Source: Cupriavidus sp. EM10
GTDB lineage: Bacteria > Pseudomonadota > Gammaproteobacteria > Burkholderiales > Burkholderiaceae
Direction: 5' to 3'
Assembly: GCF_018729255.1 (NCBI RefSeq)
Contig: NZ_CP076060.1
Span: forward strand, 1,116,001-1,180,000
Length of the DNA: 64,000 nucleotides
Below, piece by piece: positions 1 through 6,738 of the stretch (the first letter of the stretch is position 1; each line of letters starts with the position of its first letter). A model generated the notes under the pieces. It made no database searches and was not told the origin of the DNA. It saw only the letters and a list, made by a program, of their open reading frames with translations. The position numbers were made by a program, and so were the translations under genes.

Positions 1-130
1 CGCTCGCCCGGCTTGAGTTGGATGGTCGCGCCGGCCACAGTAAATTCACTGGACGCCTGCTTCTCGAAGGCAGCGATCATGTCGCCGATTCGAGATTGCT
101 CTGCCTTGATGGCATCAAGCGTGATCTGCA
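1..130 (-). CDS. DUF1566-like phage protein, N-terminal part (cut by window edge)
   Basis: The start codon is at 130 with an AAGGAG ribosome site just upstream. The visible residues, beginning MQITLDAIKAEQ, are identical to the N-terminus of the next gene (161-613), because bases 1-201 repeat 484-684. The rest lies left of the window. It is the third member of a tandem family; the function is unknown, and the family is often found as a tail- or surface-associated C-type-lectin-like fold. Confidence 0.7.
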
Positions 131-160
131 TGCTGTGCTCCTTGTGAAATTGACGAAGGG

Positions 161-613
161 TTAAATGGGCAACCTGCGGACGGCTCGGGCGCGAAGCTCG
201 TTGTCCTGGGTGTTGCTGCTCTGGGTGCCGCGGCTGAAGCGCTGAAACCAAGCCCAGCCGGCGTTTTCGGCGTGCTTTTCGCCGGACCAGTAAGCGCGTT
301 CGTCGAACTCGCTCTTGAGGTTTGCGAACAGCAACGATTGCTCGCGCCGCGTCGGCAGACTGCCTTGCTGCTCGTCAGCCCATTTGCACGCAGCAGCCCA
401 GCTAAAGTCGTTGGCTTGACTCGGCAAGAGGATGAGGTGGTGGCTGAATGCGCCGCTATCGTCGAGGACGATACCTGCGTAACGCTCGCCCGGCTTGAGT
501 TGGATGGTCGCGCCGGCCACAGTAAATTCACTGGACGCCTGCTTCTCGAAGGCAGCGATCATGTCGCCGATTCGAGATTGCTCTGCCTTGATGGCATCAA
601 GCGTGATCTGCAT
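161..613 (-). CDS. DUF1566-like phage protein (tandem paralogue)
   Basis: A 150-residue protein with a C-terminal DUF1566/Lcl-like signature: G-x-LPTRREQSLLFANL, then YWSGE, then GWAWFQ, then an RAVR end. This domain has a C-type-lectin-like fold and occurs in many phage and bacterial surface proteins; its role here is unknown. The start at 613 is chosen for its AAGGAG site; codons further upstream lack one and read into the previous gene. It lies in a tandem array with 643-1002 and the partial copy at 1-130. Confidence 0.75.
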   Translation of the reverse strand: MQITLDAIKAEQSRIGDMIAAFEKQASSEFTVAGATIQLKPGERYAGIVLDDSGAFSHHLILLPSQANDFSWAAACKWADEQQGSLPTRREQSLLFANLKSEFDERAYWSGEKHAENAGWAWFQRFSRGTQSSNTQDNELRARAVRRLPI

Positions 614-684
614 GCTGTGCTCCTTGTGAAATTGACGAAGGGTTAAATGGGCAACCTGCGGACGGCTCGGGCGCGAAGCTCGTG
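484..684. repeat. Direct repeat of about 200 bp (copy 2 of 1-201)
   Basis: Bases 1-201 and 484-684 read the same. The unit covers the C-terminal end of one DUF1566 gene, the intergenic ribosome site and the N-terminal half of the next. It therefore has the form expected from unequal crossing-over within the gene array. The left limit of copy 1 is unknown because the window starts inside it. Confidence 0.9.
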
Positions 685-1002
685 GTCCTGGCCGTCGTAG
701 TCCTGGTCGCCGTAGCCGAAGGCCTGATACCAAGCCCAGCCGGAATTGCGGTGATGGACTTCATTGCTCCAGTACCACTCGCCCTTGAACTGGTCACGGA
801 AGTTGGCCCACAACATGGCCTGCTCGACGCGGGTCGGCAGATCACCGCCAATGGACTTAGCCCATTCCATTTGGGCCTGCCACGTGGCGTCATCGTTGTC
901 GCCAGGCAGGAGGACCACGTGATGGAAGTCACCGTTCTTGTCGCCGATGGCACCGATGTAGATTTCGCCTTCGGACAGCGGCGGGATTTGCAGTTGCTGC
1001 AT
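643..1002 (-). CDS. DUF1566-like phage protein (tandem paralogue, short form)
   Basis: A 119-residue paralogue of the neighbour at 161-613. It shares LPTRVEQAMLWANF, YWSNE, GWAWYQ and the same ELRARAVRRLPI end, but lacks the longer N-terminal helix of the other copies. An AAGGAG site precedes the start at 1002. Its last codons fall in the repeated block 484-684. The function is unknown; the region between AW and RAVR is where the copies differ most. Confidence 0.75.
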   Translation of the reverse strand: MQQLQIPPLSEGEIYIGAIGDKNGDFHHVVLLPGDNDDATWQAQMEWAKSIGGDLPTRVEQAMLWANFRDQFKGEWYWSNEVHHRNSGWAWYQAFGYGDQDYDGQDHELRARAVRRLPI

Positions 1003-1067
1003 ACATGCTCCTTGGGTGAAAGAAAAAGCGGCGCCCCTCGGGGTAGTGGGGCACCGCAAATGGGTAT

Positions 1068-1379
1068 TCAGTGGAGGCGCTCGGCGACCAGTTCGCGGGC
1101 GTCGGAGCGAGCGTGACGACGATCCTCGGCGGCGGCTTTGACCACGAGATCGACGTTGTCAGCGATGACCTGCTCGGTGAACTTGGCGAGCTTGCCGGAA
1201 ATGGCGATGTTCACCTGGCGGAGGTGTTCCATCACGGGAACGCCCGGCTTGGCGCGGGCATTGAACAACTTGACCAGTTCGCCCAGTACTTCCAGAGCGG
1301 TGTCGCCGTCGACGTACTCCTCGATGGCGCCGACGCGCAGGTTGCGTTCGATCTGTTCTTCTGCCTGATAGCGATCCAT
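1068..1379 (-). CDS. Hypothetical phage protein, 103 aa
   Basis: The start at 1379 has an AGGGAG site; upstream in-frame codons would overlap the next gene. The protein is mostly helical and charged (many Glu, Arg and Lys) with no membrane segment or recognised motif. It is in the leftward early operon, 13 bases after the 54-residue gene at 1393-1557. The function is unknown. Confidence 0.65.
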   Translation of the reverse strand: MDRYQAEEQIERNLRVGAIEEYVDGDTALEVLGELVKLFNARAKPGVPVMEHLRQVNIAISGKLAKFTEQVIADNVDLVVKAAAEDRRHARSDARELVAERLH

Positions 1380-1392
1380 GGCGGGCTCCCTG

Positions 1393-1557
1393 TCAGTGCA
1401 GATCAGCGCGGCGGATCGAGACGATCTCGCCATGGCAAACACCTACCTTTTCCATCAGATCGATGGCCGTCTCTTGTGCGTCGTCGCGGTCGAATGCGGC
1501 AACGTCGACGCTCAACTGGCCGAGGCTGGTTCTGAAGGTGACTTGGTAGGTGTTCAT
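1393..1557 (-). CDS. Small hypothetical phage protein, 54 aa
   Basis: A short frame beginning MNTYQVTFRT and ending RRADLH. It has a GGGAG site before the ATG at 1557, and a promoter with operator-like sequences directly upstream (1574-1628). It reads as an alpha/beta mini-protein with good codon use and is probably the first gene of a small leftward unit with 1068-1379. The function is unknown. Confidence 0.6.
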   Translation of the reverse strand: MNTYQVTFRTSLGQLSVDVAAFDRDDAQETAIDLMEKVGVCHGEIVSIRRADLH

Positions 1558-1573
1558 CTCTCGCTCCCGTTTT

Positions 1574-1628
1574 GCTAACGTATGTGCACACTATAGCAAC
1601 GAGATAACATGTGTGCAAGAACGTTAGC
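1574..1628 (-). promoter_or_regulatory. Leftward promoter overlapped by phage operator repeats
   Basis: On the minus strand, TTGCAC (1613-1618) and TATAGT (1590-1595) are 17 bases apart, a good sigma70 arrangement. Three copies of the 14-bp prophage motif lie here: gctaacgtatgtgc (1574-1587), gataacatgtgtgc (1603-1616) and the half-site gcaagaacgttagc (1615-1628). Two of them overlap the -35 region, as expected for repression. Confidence 0.6.
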
Positions 1629-1636
1629 GAAAGAAT

Positions 1637-2158
1637 TTAGCGAGGGATCAGGCCGGACCTCGCGAAGTACGGGTCCAACTCATCGAAAAAGCGCCCGGCT
1701 ACGGCCTGCAGGGCGACTTTCACGGTCGGTTCGTACCGCTGGATGGTCCGTTTATGGACGCCGATCTTCTCGGCGATCCGCTCGCACGACATGCAGCGCG
1801 TCTGGCCGAATTCGATGGTTCGGCGCATCAGAAGGAACCGCATCCGGTTGTTTCGAATCCCGGTGATGGCCGCCAGGTGTTGGTCGAGAGCGTGATTCCC
1901 GGCGCGGCGCTCGTCTTCCTCCCACGAATAGGCCGCCCAGCCGTAGGCTCCGAGCAGTTCCGGCAGACTTTCCACGTGGCCCCGGATCATTGCAGCCTGG
2001 GCGTGTTGGTCCTGGATACTCAGGTCGCCGTCGGCGCCCTTGTTGGTGGCGCTGGCGCCGGCCATGGCGCGCTGGGCGTCAGACACCTTGCAGATTGGCT
2101 GTTGGGGCAGGGCATAGGCCCAGCGCAGTACGGCGTCCGTGTCCCGAAATACCTTCAT
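1637..2158 (-). CDS. HTH phage protein, putative late-gene regulator
   Basis: A 173-residue protein. Residues 125-147 form a helix-turn-helix (CERIAEKIGVHKRTIQRYE) like those in phage antiterminator-Q/DUF1133-type and ArpU-type regulators. A GGGGAGA site precedes the start at 2158. It sits at the distal end of the leftward early operon, where many lambdoid phages keep their late activator, which supports but does not prove that role. An operator-bearing promoter follows downstream of its stop. Confidence 0.6.
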   Translation of the reverse strand: MKVFRDTDAVLRWAYALPQQPICKVSDAQRAMAGASATNKGADGDLSIQDQHAQAAMIRGHVESLPELLGAYGWAAYSWEEDERRAGNHALDQHLAAITGIRNNRMRFLLMRRTIEFGQTRCMSCERIAEKIGVHKRTIQRYEPTVKVALQAVAGRFFDELDPYFARSGLIPR

Positions 2159-2185
2159 TTTCTCTCCCCGGTGTTGTGTTGGCGG

Positions 2186-2470
2186 TCAGCGGCCGCCGTA
2201 AAGTTGCTGAATCGTCCAGGCCAGGCAGTCGAGCTCGCTGACCTTCATGACTTCCCACATACGGCGCTGGCCGTGAATTCCGTTAAAGCTGCCCTGGTGA
2301 CAGTCCTTGCACAGCGGGATGACGCAGAAATTCGGACTCTTTCGGCCCGGTGTGCGCCCCTCGAGGATGTGGTGGGCGTCGCTGGGCCCGGCGGCTCCGC
2401 AGACGGAGCAGTCCATGTTCTTGACGCGCTCGATGTGCCGGGCCTCGGCTTTGGTGGCGGTCTTGCTCAT
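2186..2470 (-). CDS. Ref-like RecA-dependent HNH nuclease
   Basis: A 94-residue protein with a zinc-bound HNH-like core: C21-x2-C24, AHHILEGR, then PLCKDCHQG and HG. This is the pattern of the C-terminal domain of phage P1 Ref, which cuts DNA at RecA filaments; that link is by family resemblance. It starts at 2470, overlapping the stop of the gene before it by ATGA, so the two are translationally coupled. It is shorter than P1 Ref because the N-terminal DNA-binding tail is mostly absent. Confidence 0.7.
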   Translation of the reverse strand: MSKTATKAEARHIERVKNMDCSVCGAAGPSDAHHILEGRTPGRKSPNFCVIPLCKDCHQGSFNGIHGQRRMWEVMKVSELDCLAWTIQQLYGGR

Positions 2471-2907
2471 GCCGCCTCCCATCTCAGTTTTCCCTGCGTC
2501 GGGTGCGTATCCACGCGCGGTCGGCTCGGGCAACTCCACGACCCGCCATCCGTCTGCGCGACTACATGCCAGCCAGCTGCGCGAAGGGATGCGCCGCCCT
2601 CCTCGGGAAGGGTGTAGGTGATCAATTTCTGAGAACCGAGTGCGCGGGCCGCGCGCCACGCCGCGGCATAGAGCATCGAGCAGGCATTCTTCGTACCGTC
2701 GGTGCAGCACCTGTTCACTTCCAACGTCCAGCCATCGTCTAGTGCGCGGGCGACCGGCCGGCCGACCAAAGCGACGCCAGCCACCTCGCCGGCCGTTGCA
2801 ACGGCCACGCAGAATTTTGTGCCAGCGACAGGCTTGTGGTGACGGTGGTGCCTCGCGACGAACTCGTTCGCCTCGGCAAAGGAAATCGGCACGATGCGCA
2901 GGCTCAT
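2467..2907 (-). CDS. XF1762-like (GNAT-fold) phage protein
   Basis: A 146-residue protein with the pattern FVARHHRHHKPV, then CVAVA, EVAGVALVGRPVAR, LEVNRCCTDGTKNACSMLY and an aromatic C-terminal half. This matches the XF1762 family found in phage and plasmid early regions, which looks like a GNAT-type acyltransferase. The substrate is unknown. It is coupled by ATGA overlaps to the genes on both sides. Confidence 0.65.
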   Translation of the reverse strand: MSLRIVPISFAEANEFVARHHRHHKPVAGTKFCVAVATAGEVAGVALVGRPVARALDDGWTLEVNRCCTDGTKNACSMLYAAAWRAARALGSQKLITYTLPEEGGASLRAAGWHVVAQTDGGSWSCPSRPRVDTHPTQGKLRWEAA

Positions 2908-3425
2908 CTTTCAAACTCCGAAAGAACGGCCTCAACCGCTTCCTCTGCCGCGTCAGGCTTCAGAGCCGGCCACAGGTAGCGCTGGGCGTGCGGCGTTCGC
3001 AGGAACGCTACGGCCGCCTCGTGGAACTCCCGCATCTCGCCTTCTTCCAGCTTCGCGTACGAGATCGACTTCGGTACCGGGAAGACGCCGCCCCTTGCAC
3101 CCGGCATCCACGTCACGTGGCCAGCGCCAAGCTTCAGCCACAAACGGAACTGTTCGAAGTCCTCGATCCGCTCCTGAGCTTCGAACACCCGTTGCTCAAG
3201 CGCCATGTGGAAACGGTGGAATGGGCCGCTGCGCGCCTTATGCGTGATGATCTCGACCATCTCGCCCGGCTCCAGGTTGAACAGGCCGTTCACGAAGCGG
3301 CGCCACTGTTTCTTGCCTTTCTCGCCCAGGCCGTCGACTGCGCCGAACAGCACGCGGCGCGCGGCCTCCCTGTCTGGCTGGGAGATCTCGGCCGTGGGCA
3401 TGCGCACTAGCGTGATTTCGCTCAT
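2904..3425 (-). CDS. DUF1367 family phage protein
   Basis: A 173-residue protein. The core GKKQWRRFVNGLFNL, then FRLWLKLGAGH, then PKSISYAKLEEGEMREF is the DUF1367 signature, common in lambdoid-type early regions. The start at 3425 lies five bases after the stop of the membrane-protein gene, and the stop overlaps the next start. The biochemical role of the family is not established. Confidence 0.7.
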   Translation of the reverse strand: MSEITLVRMPTAEISQPDREAARRVLFGAVDGLGEKGKKQWRRFVNGLFNLEPGEMVEIITHKARSGPFHRFHMALEQRVFEAQERIEDFEQFRLWLKLGAGHVTWMPGARGGVFPVPKSISYAKLEEGEMREFHEAAVAFLRTPHAQRYLWPALKPDAAEEAVEAVLSEFER

Positions 3426-3430
3426 CAGCC

Positions 3431-3682
3431 TTACTCGGCGTGCGGCGCCTTGGCGCTGGAATTGCGCCACTCGTGGCGGGCCTCCGGCGATCTGTCAGGC
3501 GCCGTGTTGGGGAACACCTCTTCGATGTCGTCCTCGCCCATCTTGCCGCCGGCGGTCAGCGACCAGCACACGCCGAGCGCCACGGCAACGACGATAACCA
3601 CCCACATGAGCAGCTTCAGGCCGAAGCCCAGCAGGAATCCTATAGCGATCAGCGTGATGGCAGCGGCGATGTTCTTTTTCAT
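3431..3682 (-). CDS. Small phage membrane protein, 83 aa
   Basis: Start at 3682 with an AAGGAAC site. Residues 4-45 are strongly hydrophobic (AAAITLIAIGFLLGFGL, then LMWVVIVVAVALGV) and form one or two membrane helices; the tail is hydrophilic and acidic. Its place in the early operon is compatible with superinfection exclusion or membrane modification, but nothing specific is seen. Confidence 0.6.
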   Translation of the reverse strand: MKKNIAAAITLIAIGFLLGFGLKLLMWVVIVVAVALGVCWSLTAGGKMGEDDIEEVFPNTAPDRSPEARHEWRNSSAKAPHAE

Positions 3683-3737
3683 GGCGTTCCTTACACGGTT
3701 TGGGTTGTAAAGCCGATTTACTACCGATACGTTGTAA

Positions 3738-3932
3738 TCACTTCCGCTTTCCCGATTCGCGCCAGGCGCCGGCATAGCCTTGCAGCCAGTTGTCGTGCAG
3801 GACTGTGCCGATCGGGTAGGGGTTGAAAGCGAAGCCCTTCGGCATGGCGTGCATGCACATGGCTTTGCCTTGCTCGAAAGCAGTGGCGCCTTCCTGTTCG
3901 ACGCCGGGGAGGGCGATCAGGGGATCAGTCAC
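3738..3932 (-). CDS. Small Rmf/CrpP-like phage protein, 64 aa
   Basis: A GTG start at 3932 overlaps the TGA of the gene before it (GTGA). The C-terminal half has GFAFNPYPIGT followed by NWLQGYAGAW, resembling the G-x-x-x-NPYP...W-x-x-G-W pattern of ribosome-modulation-factor/CrpP-like mini-proteins common in prophages. The similarity is short, so the function is only suggested. An internal ATG would give a shorter product. Confidence 0.5.
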   Translation of the reverse strand: MTDPLIALPGVEQEGATAFEQGKAMCMHAMPKGFAFNPYPIGTVLHDNWLQGYAGAWRESGKRK

Positions 3933-4120
3933 GCCGCTTCCGTCGTCCGGTCGGTCACTTGCAGGGACTGGACGAGCGCCCCGCATTTGGCGCAATACAC
4001 GTTGCCGGGGACTGTCATCCGGAAACTGGTGCTGCCGCAGGTGTGTTGGATGACGCCCTCGTCCTTCAGGTCGACGGGCATCTTCTGGGTAATGTTGAGT
4101 TCGTGGACGGTCGCGGTCAT
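3929..4120 (-). CDS. Zinc-ribbon-like phage protein, 63 aa
   Basis: Start at 4120, next to the TGA of the DUF1064 gene (TGATG). It has HTCG followed by YCAKCG, half a zinc ribbon with His replacing one Cys. It probably binds one metal and may contact nucleic acid or protein. The exact function is unknown. Confidence 0.55.
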   Translation of the reverse strand: MTATVHELNITQKMPVDLKDEGVIQHTCGSTSFRMTVPGNVYCAKCGALVQSLQVTDRTTEAA

Positions 4121-4470
4121 CAGAATGTCTCCACCGCCCAGCCGCCGCCGTCCTTCTTGGCTTTGGCCTTCACGGCAAGGAAGGTGAGGGGATACTGCTC
4201 GGCGGCTACCTTGATCTTCACGCGCGCGTCGTCCTGCCAGTAGCCCTTGACTTCGTGGCATTCAAGCTGGCCGTCGGCTGCCATGACCGCGAAGTCGGGC
4301 GTGTAGAACGTGTTGTCGGCGAGTCGCAGCTTCAGGCCTTCGAAGCGGAACCAGAGCACATGGCCGGCGGCGCTCTGCGATTCCAAGTGCGCGGCGTAGG
4401 CGGCTTCGGTCTTGTTCATGGCGCCGGCCTTGAGACGGCCGAGCGCGCGCATGCGGGCTTGGGCGCTCAT
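4120..4470 (-). CDS. DUF1064 phage endonuclease-like protein
   Basis: A 116-residue protein with the PD-(D/E)xK nuclease core visible as TPDFAV, then ECHEVKGYW. This identifies DUF1064, a small phage nuclease family thought to act on DNA junctions or in recombination. It overlaps neighbours by ATGA at both ends, a tight operon arrangement. Pro, Asp and Glu-x-Lys are all present, so it should be active. Confidence 0.72.
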   Translation of the reverse strand: MSAQARMRALGRLKAGAMNKTEAAYAAHLESQSAAGHVLWFRFEGLKLRLADNTFYTPDFAVMAADGQLECHEVKGYWQDDARVKIKVAAEQYPLTFLAVKAKAKKDGGGWAVETF

Positions 4471-4712
4471 GTCGGCACCTCGTCTTCGAGCGCCCGGCCG
4501 ATGATCTGCACGGCTTCAGCACGATCATCGGCGCTCGCATTCGGATATTTGCCCTGCAGCCATTGATCAAGCGTGCCGGCGTCGCGCTGCTCGCGCAGGG
4601 TGTCGTAGTCCCAGTCGCGGTAGTCGTCTTCGCCGACGTACCAGAGCGAAAACAACCCGTTGCAGTTATCGAAGGCGTACCAGTTGGAATGGCTCCAGCG
4701 GGCGTAGCTCAT
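4467..4712 (-). CDS. Hypothetical phage protein, 81 aa
   Basis: Start at 4712 overlapping the previous stop by ATGA. The sequence is acidic and rich in aromatics (YARWSHSNWYAF, LWYVGEDDYRDWDYD), a mix typical of DNA-mimic or small inhibitor proteins. That idea is inference; no family is recognised. Confidence 0.55.
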   Translation of the reverse strand: MSYARWSHSNWYAFDNCNGLFSLWYVGEDDYRDWDYDTLREQRDAGTLDQWLQGKYPNASADDRAEAVQIIGRALEDEVPT

Positions 4713-4975
4713 GCTGTCACCTCGTCGTGCTGCTCGTCGTGGACGGGAACGCCGCTGATGGGGAGCAGCCATGCGTCGGGGACGCGCGCTTGGTTGTGCG
4801 AAAGCACCCTACCGGAGCAACGGTGCGACAGTTCGTACCCTTTCGAGAATTGCACGACCCACGCCGGGGTCCCGTCTGTGCGATCGCTGCGGCGGAGCAC
4901 CTCGACGATTGCGCCTGACGCGCCAGAACCGCTGTCGCGGACGACGATTGCCATATCTCCGACTTTGCAGTTCAT
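4709..4975 (-). CDS. Small SH3/KOW-like phage protein, 88 aa
   Basis: Begins MNCKVGDMAIVVRDSGSG and reads as a short beta-barrel, with a VGDxAIVV opening and WVVQFSKGYEL, as in small phage SH3-like proteins. It couples by ATGA to both neighbours. The partner and role are unknown. Confidence 0.55.
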   Translation of the reverse strand: MNCKVGDMAIVVRDSGSGASGAIVEVLRRSDRTDGTPAWVVQFSKGYELSHRCSGRVLSHNQARVPDAWLLPISGVPVHDEQHDEVTA

Positions 4976-5325
4976 GCGTACCTCGCAAACGGTGCTTCTT
5001 CAGCGATGCGCCAGTGCGAGAACACGTAGGCTTCGTAGCCGCGCATGTCGCCCTTGTGCCGGTTGCGCTCGACCTCTCGCTCACTGACCGTGGGCGCCCA
5101 GTAGACGATCTCGCCGGCGATGTCGCGGCCCTTGCGGATGAGGGCGGACTCGGCCGCTCGGTTGGCGATCTTCCCGAGTTTCTCGGGCGTGGAACCGAAT
5201 CGCTCGACCAGGCCGGCGAGGGTGAACTGCTGGCCAGCGTGGGAGACCAGCGCGTCGACGATTTCGATCTGGCGTACAGCTCGCGTGCGGTCCGCCTTGG
5301 CGTTTCTCAGGACTGGGGATGGCAT
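4972..5325 (-). CDS. Hypothetical phage protein, 117 aa, winged-helix-like
   Basis: Residues 20-75 (RQIEIVDALVSHAGQQFTLA, then ERFGSTPEKLGKIANRA) look like a winged-helix fold with a recognition helix near 50. The C-terminal third is polar. It overlaps neighbours by a few bases on each side and could bind DNA. No family assigned. Confidence 0.5.
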   Translation of the reverse strand: MPSPVLRNAKADRTRAVRQIEIVDALVSHAGQQFTLAGLVERFGSTPEKLGKIANRAAESALIRKGRDIAGEIVYWAPTVSEREVERNRHKGDMRGYEAYVFSHWRIAEEAPFARYA

Positions 5326-5615
5326 TCGGTCTTCCTCTCCTCTTTTTCGAGTCTCATCACGTATTCGGGATTAGCGGCCCGGCGGTGCATCTCGCGCACT
5401 GCGGCGGACATCTGTGCTTGCGTTGCAATCTCGACCTGCTGGTCGTGCAGTTCGAGCGCTTGCTCGATGGCGGCGATTGCTGGACCGTCCAGGCCCCACT
5501 TGCCGGTGTGCGCCGCGCGTGCCTGGCAGCGAACCACCGCCTCCTGCCCCGCAATGGCTATCGCCAGGTATTCCTTGCCTATGTCCAGTTCCGCCAGCAG
5601 CATCGACAGGTTCAT
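5307..5615 (-). CDS. C-terminal part of a split phage protein
   Basis: Its ATG at 5615 overlaps the TGA of 5612-5812 (ATGA). Upstream codons in this frame (D-A-E-A-L-A-V-A) continue sensibly from residue 57 of the neighbour, so the two look like one protein of about 165 residues broken by a missing base near 5643-5650. The fragment is helical (IAAIEQALELHDQQVE). Either sequence error or a real split read by reinitiation is possible. Confidence 0.5.
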   Translation of the reverse strand: MNLSMLLAELDIGKEYLAIAIAGQEAVVRCQARAAHTGKWGLDGPAIAAIEQALELHDQQVEIATQAQMSAAVREMHRRAANPEYVMRLEKEERKTECHPQS

Positions 5616-5812
5616 GGCCACCGCCAGCGCCTCGGCGTCGAGTTCAGTCCCTTTCCCTGCGTAAGGGCGGTCAGGGACTGATGCGCAACCAGCGAGACGT
5701 CCTGCTGCTTGTCGAGTGCCATCGGCAGACGGGACGCGAACGCATCGACGATCGCCGTCGGGTTGATCTGCTTCGGGCGGTATTGCTTGCGCGGACGCTT
5801 ACTGCGAGCCAT
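5612..5812 (-). CDS. N-terminal part of a split phage protein, 66 aa
   Basis: Begins MARSKRPRKQYRPKQINPTA, a basic start typical of a family of early phage proteins of about 165 residues. The frame ends in a nonsense tail (TPRRWRWP) after GKGLNS, just where the partner frame of 5307-5615 takes over. One missing base (CTGGAAC read as CTGAAC) would explain it. The family function is unknown. Confidence 0.5.
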   Translation of the reverse strand: MARSKRPRKQYRPKQINPTAIVDAFASRLPMALDKQQDVSLVAHQSLTALTQGKGLNSTPRRWRWP

Positions 5813-5821
5813 GACGGGACC

Positions 5822-6019
5822 TCACCTACGACGCGCCCATTCGAGGCGCCTTTCTTCGAGGTCTTTCGGAAGACGCTCGAACGTGGCGCACTCGATCTCA
5901 CGATCTAACGCGCGGAACTTGCCGGCTTGGGTATCCTTCTCGCAGTGACCCCAGCCGAGCCGCGCCATGGCGGGATCGCTCTTGAGGTTGCAACTTTGGC
6001 AGGTAAGACAGGTCGGCAT
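5822..6019 (-). CDS. Small Cys-rich phage protein, 65 aa
   Basis: Starts at 6019 directly below two operator-like sites. It has C4-x2-C7-x2-C10 and a later HC, suggesting a small metal-binding knob, then a charged helix with ECATFERLPKDLEERR. Similar small proteins occur in phage early operons; the role is unknown. It would be first gene of a unit controlled by the 6022-6054 operators. Confidence 0.55.
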   Translation of the reverse strand: MPTCLTCQSCNLKSDPAMARLGWGHCEKDTQAGKFRALDREIECATFERLPKDLEERRLEWARRR

Positions 6020-6021
6020 AG

Positions 6022-6054
6022 CTAATAGCGGTGCAAAAAGCTAACGTGTTAGCA
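6022..6054. promoter_or_regulatory. Operator pair of the prophage 14-bp motif
   Basis: gctaacgtgttagc (6041-6054) is a perfect palindrome with a 2-bp centre, and gctaatagcggtgc (6022-6035) is a degenerate copy. They sit between the replication gene ending at 6061 and the start at 6019, so they can control an internal leftward promoter of the early operon. Confidence 0.6.
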
Positions 6055-6060
6055 TGATAG

Positions 6061-6738
6061 TCAAAAAGAAGAGACTTGTGGCGGGATTTCGTCAACCGTC
6101 TTACGAGCGTCGTTCGCTACCAATCGCAGCGCTTGTGTTTCGGGCCGGGTGATTTGGAGGAGCGGGGTATTGGTGCCGCGTCTGGCGACCATGGCAGCGG
6201 CATCCGGGTTTCCCAGCAGGAGCGGTGCTTCCACATGGAACCCAGCTTTTGCGTTCTGCGCCTCGGACATGCCAATCAGGTGAGGCGGATAGTCCGGAGT
6301 TTCACTGCGCATGCGATAGCCGCGGTACCGATTCACGAACTCGTTCCGAACGAAGGGCCATTCGTCTTCGGACTTTCGGCCGACTTCGATCCATCCGCCC
6401 ATTTCCGTCAGCACGCGATGGATGAGCGGATCGTCAAAGACGACAGACCGATAGGTGCCTACAGTCCGTACGGAACGGTCGACTTTCGCCCATGCGACCA
6501 GCGCGCTGTCCTGCGTCGAGCCTTGGAGCATCTTGACGACATCAGCCGGCTTGGGCATGAACTGGCCGGAATCCGGGTTGACGCAATGGCGGTTCAATGC
6601 GTCAGCGACTGCGGAGAACTCAAACGGCTGCATGGCGGCCCACCAGACTTTGACGGCGAACTTCGAAGAGTCCTGGCGGTAGAACGCATACACGTCGGAA
6701 ATCAGCTCGGAAAATGGCGTCACGTCTTGCGGGGTCAT
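6061..6738 (-). CDS. Phage replication protein, DUF6475-like
   Basis: A 225-residue protein. Residues 1-70 (SELISDVYAFYRQDSSKFAVKVWWAAMQPFEF, cut here) and the later W-x-E-V-G-R-K-S-E-D-E-W pattern match DUF6475 proteins that accompany phage replication initiators, in the place of lambda P-type helicase loaders. It overlaps the DUF1376 gene by ATGA. The helicase-loader role is inferred from position. Confidence 0.6.
   Translation of the reverse strand: MTPQDVTPFSELISDVYAFYRQDSSKFAVKVWWAAMQPFEFSAVADALNRHCVNPDSGQFMPKPADVVKMLQGSTQDSALVAWAKVDRSVRTVGTYRSVVFDDPLIHRVLTEMGGWIEVGRKSEDEWPFVRNEFVNRYRGYRMRSETPDYPPHLIGMSEAQNAKAGFHVEAPLLLGNPDAAAMVARRGTNTPLLQITRPETQALRLVANDARKTVDEIPPQVSSF

Noticed and set aside
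1..1002. Diversity-generating retroelement target
   Set aside because: DUF1566/lectin-like proteins can be such targets, but no reverse transcriptase or template repeat is in the window, and the copies differ by more than adenine changes.
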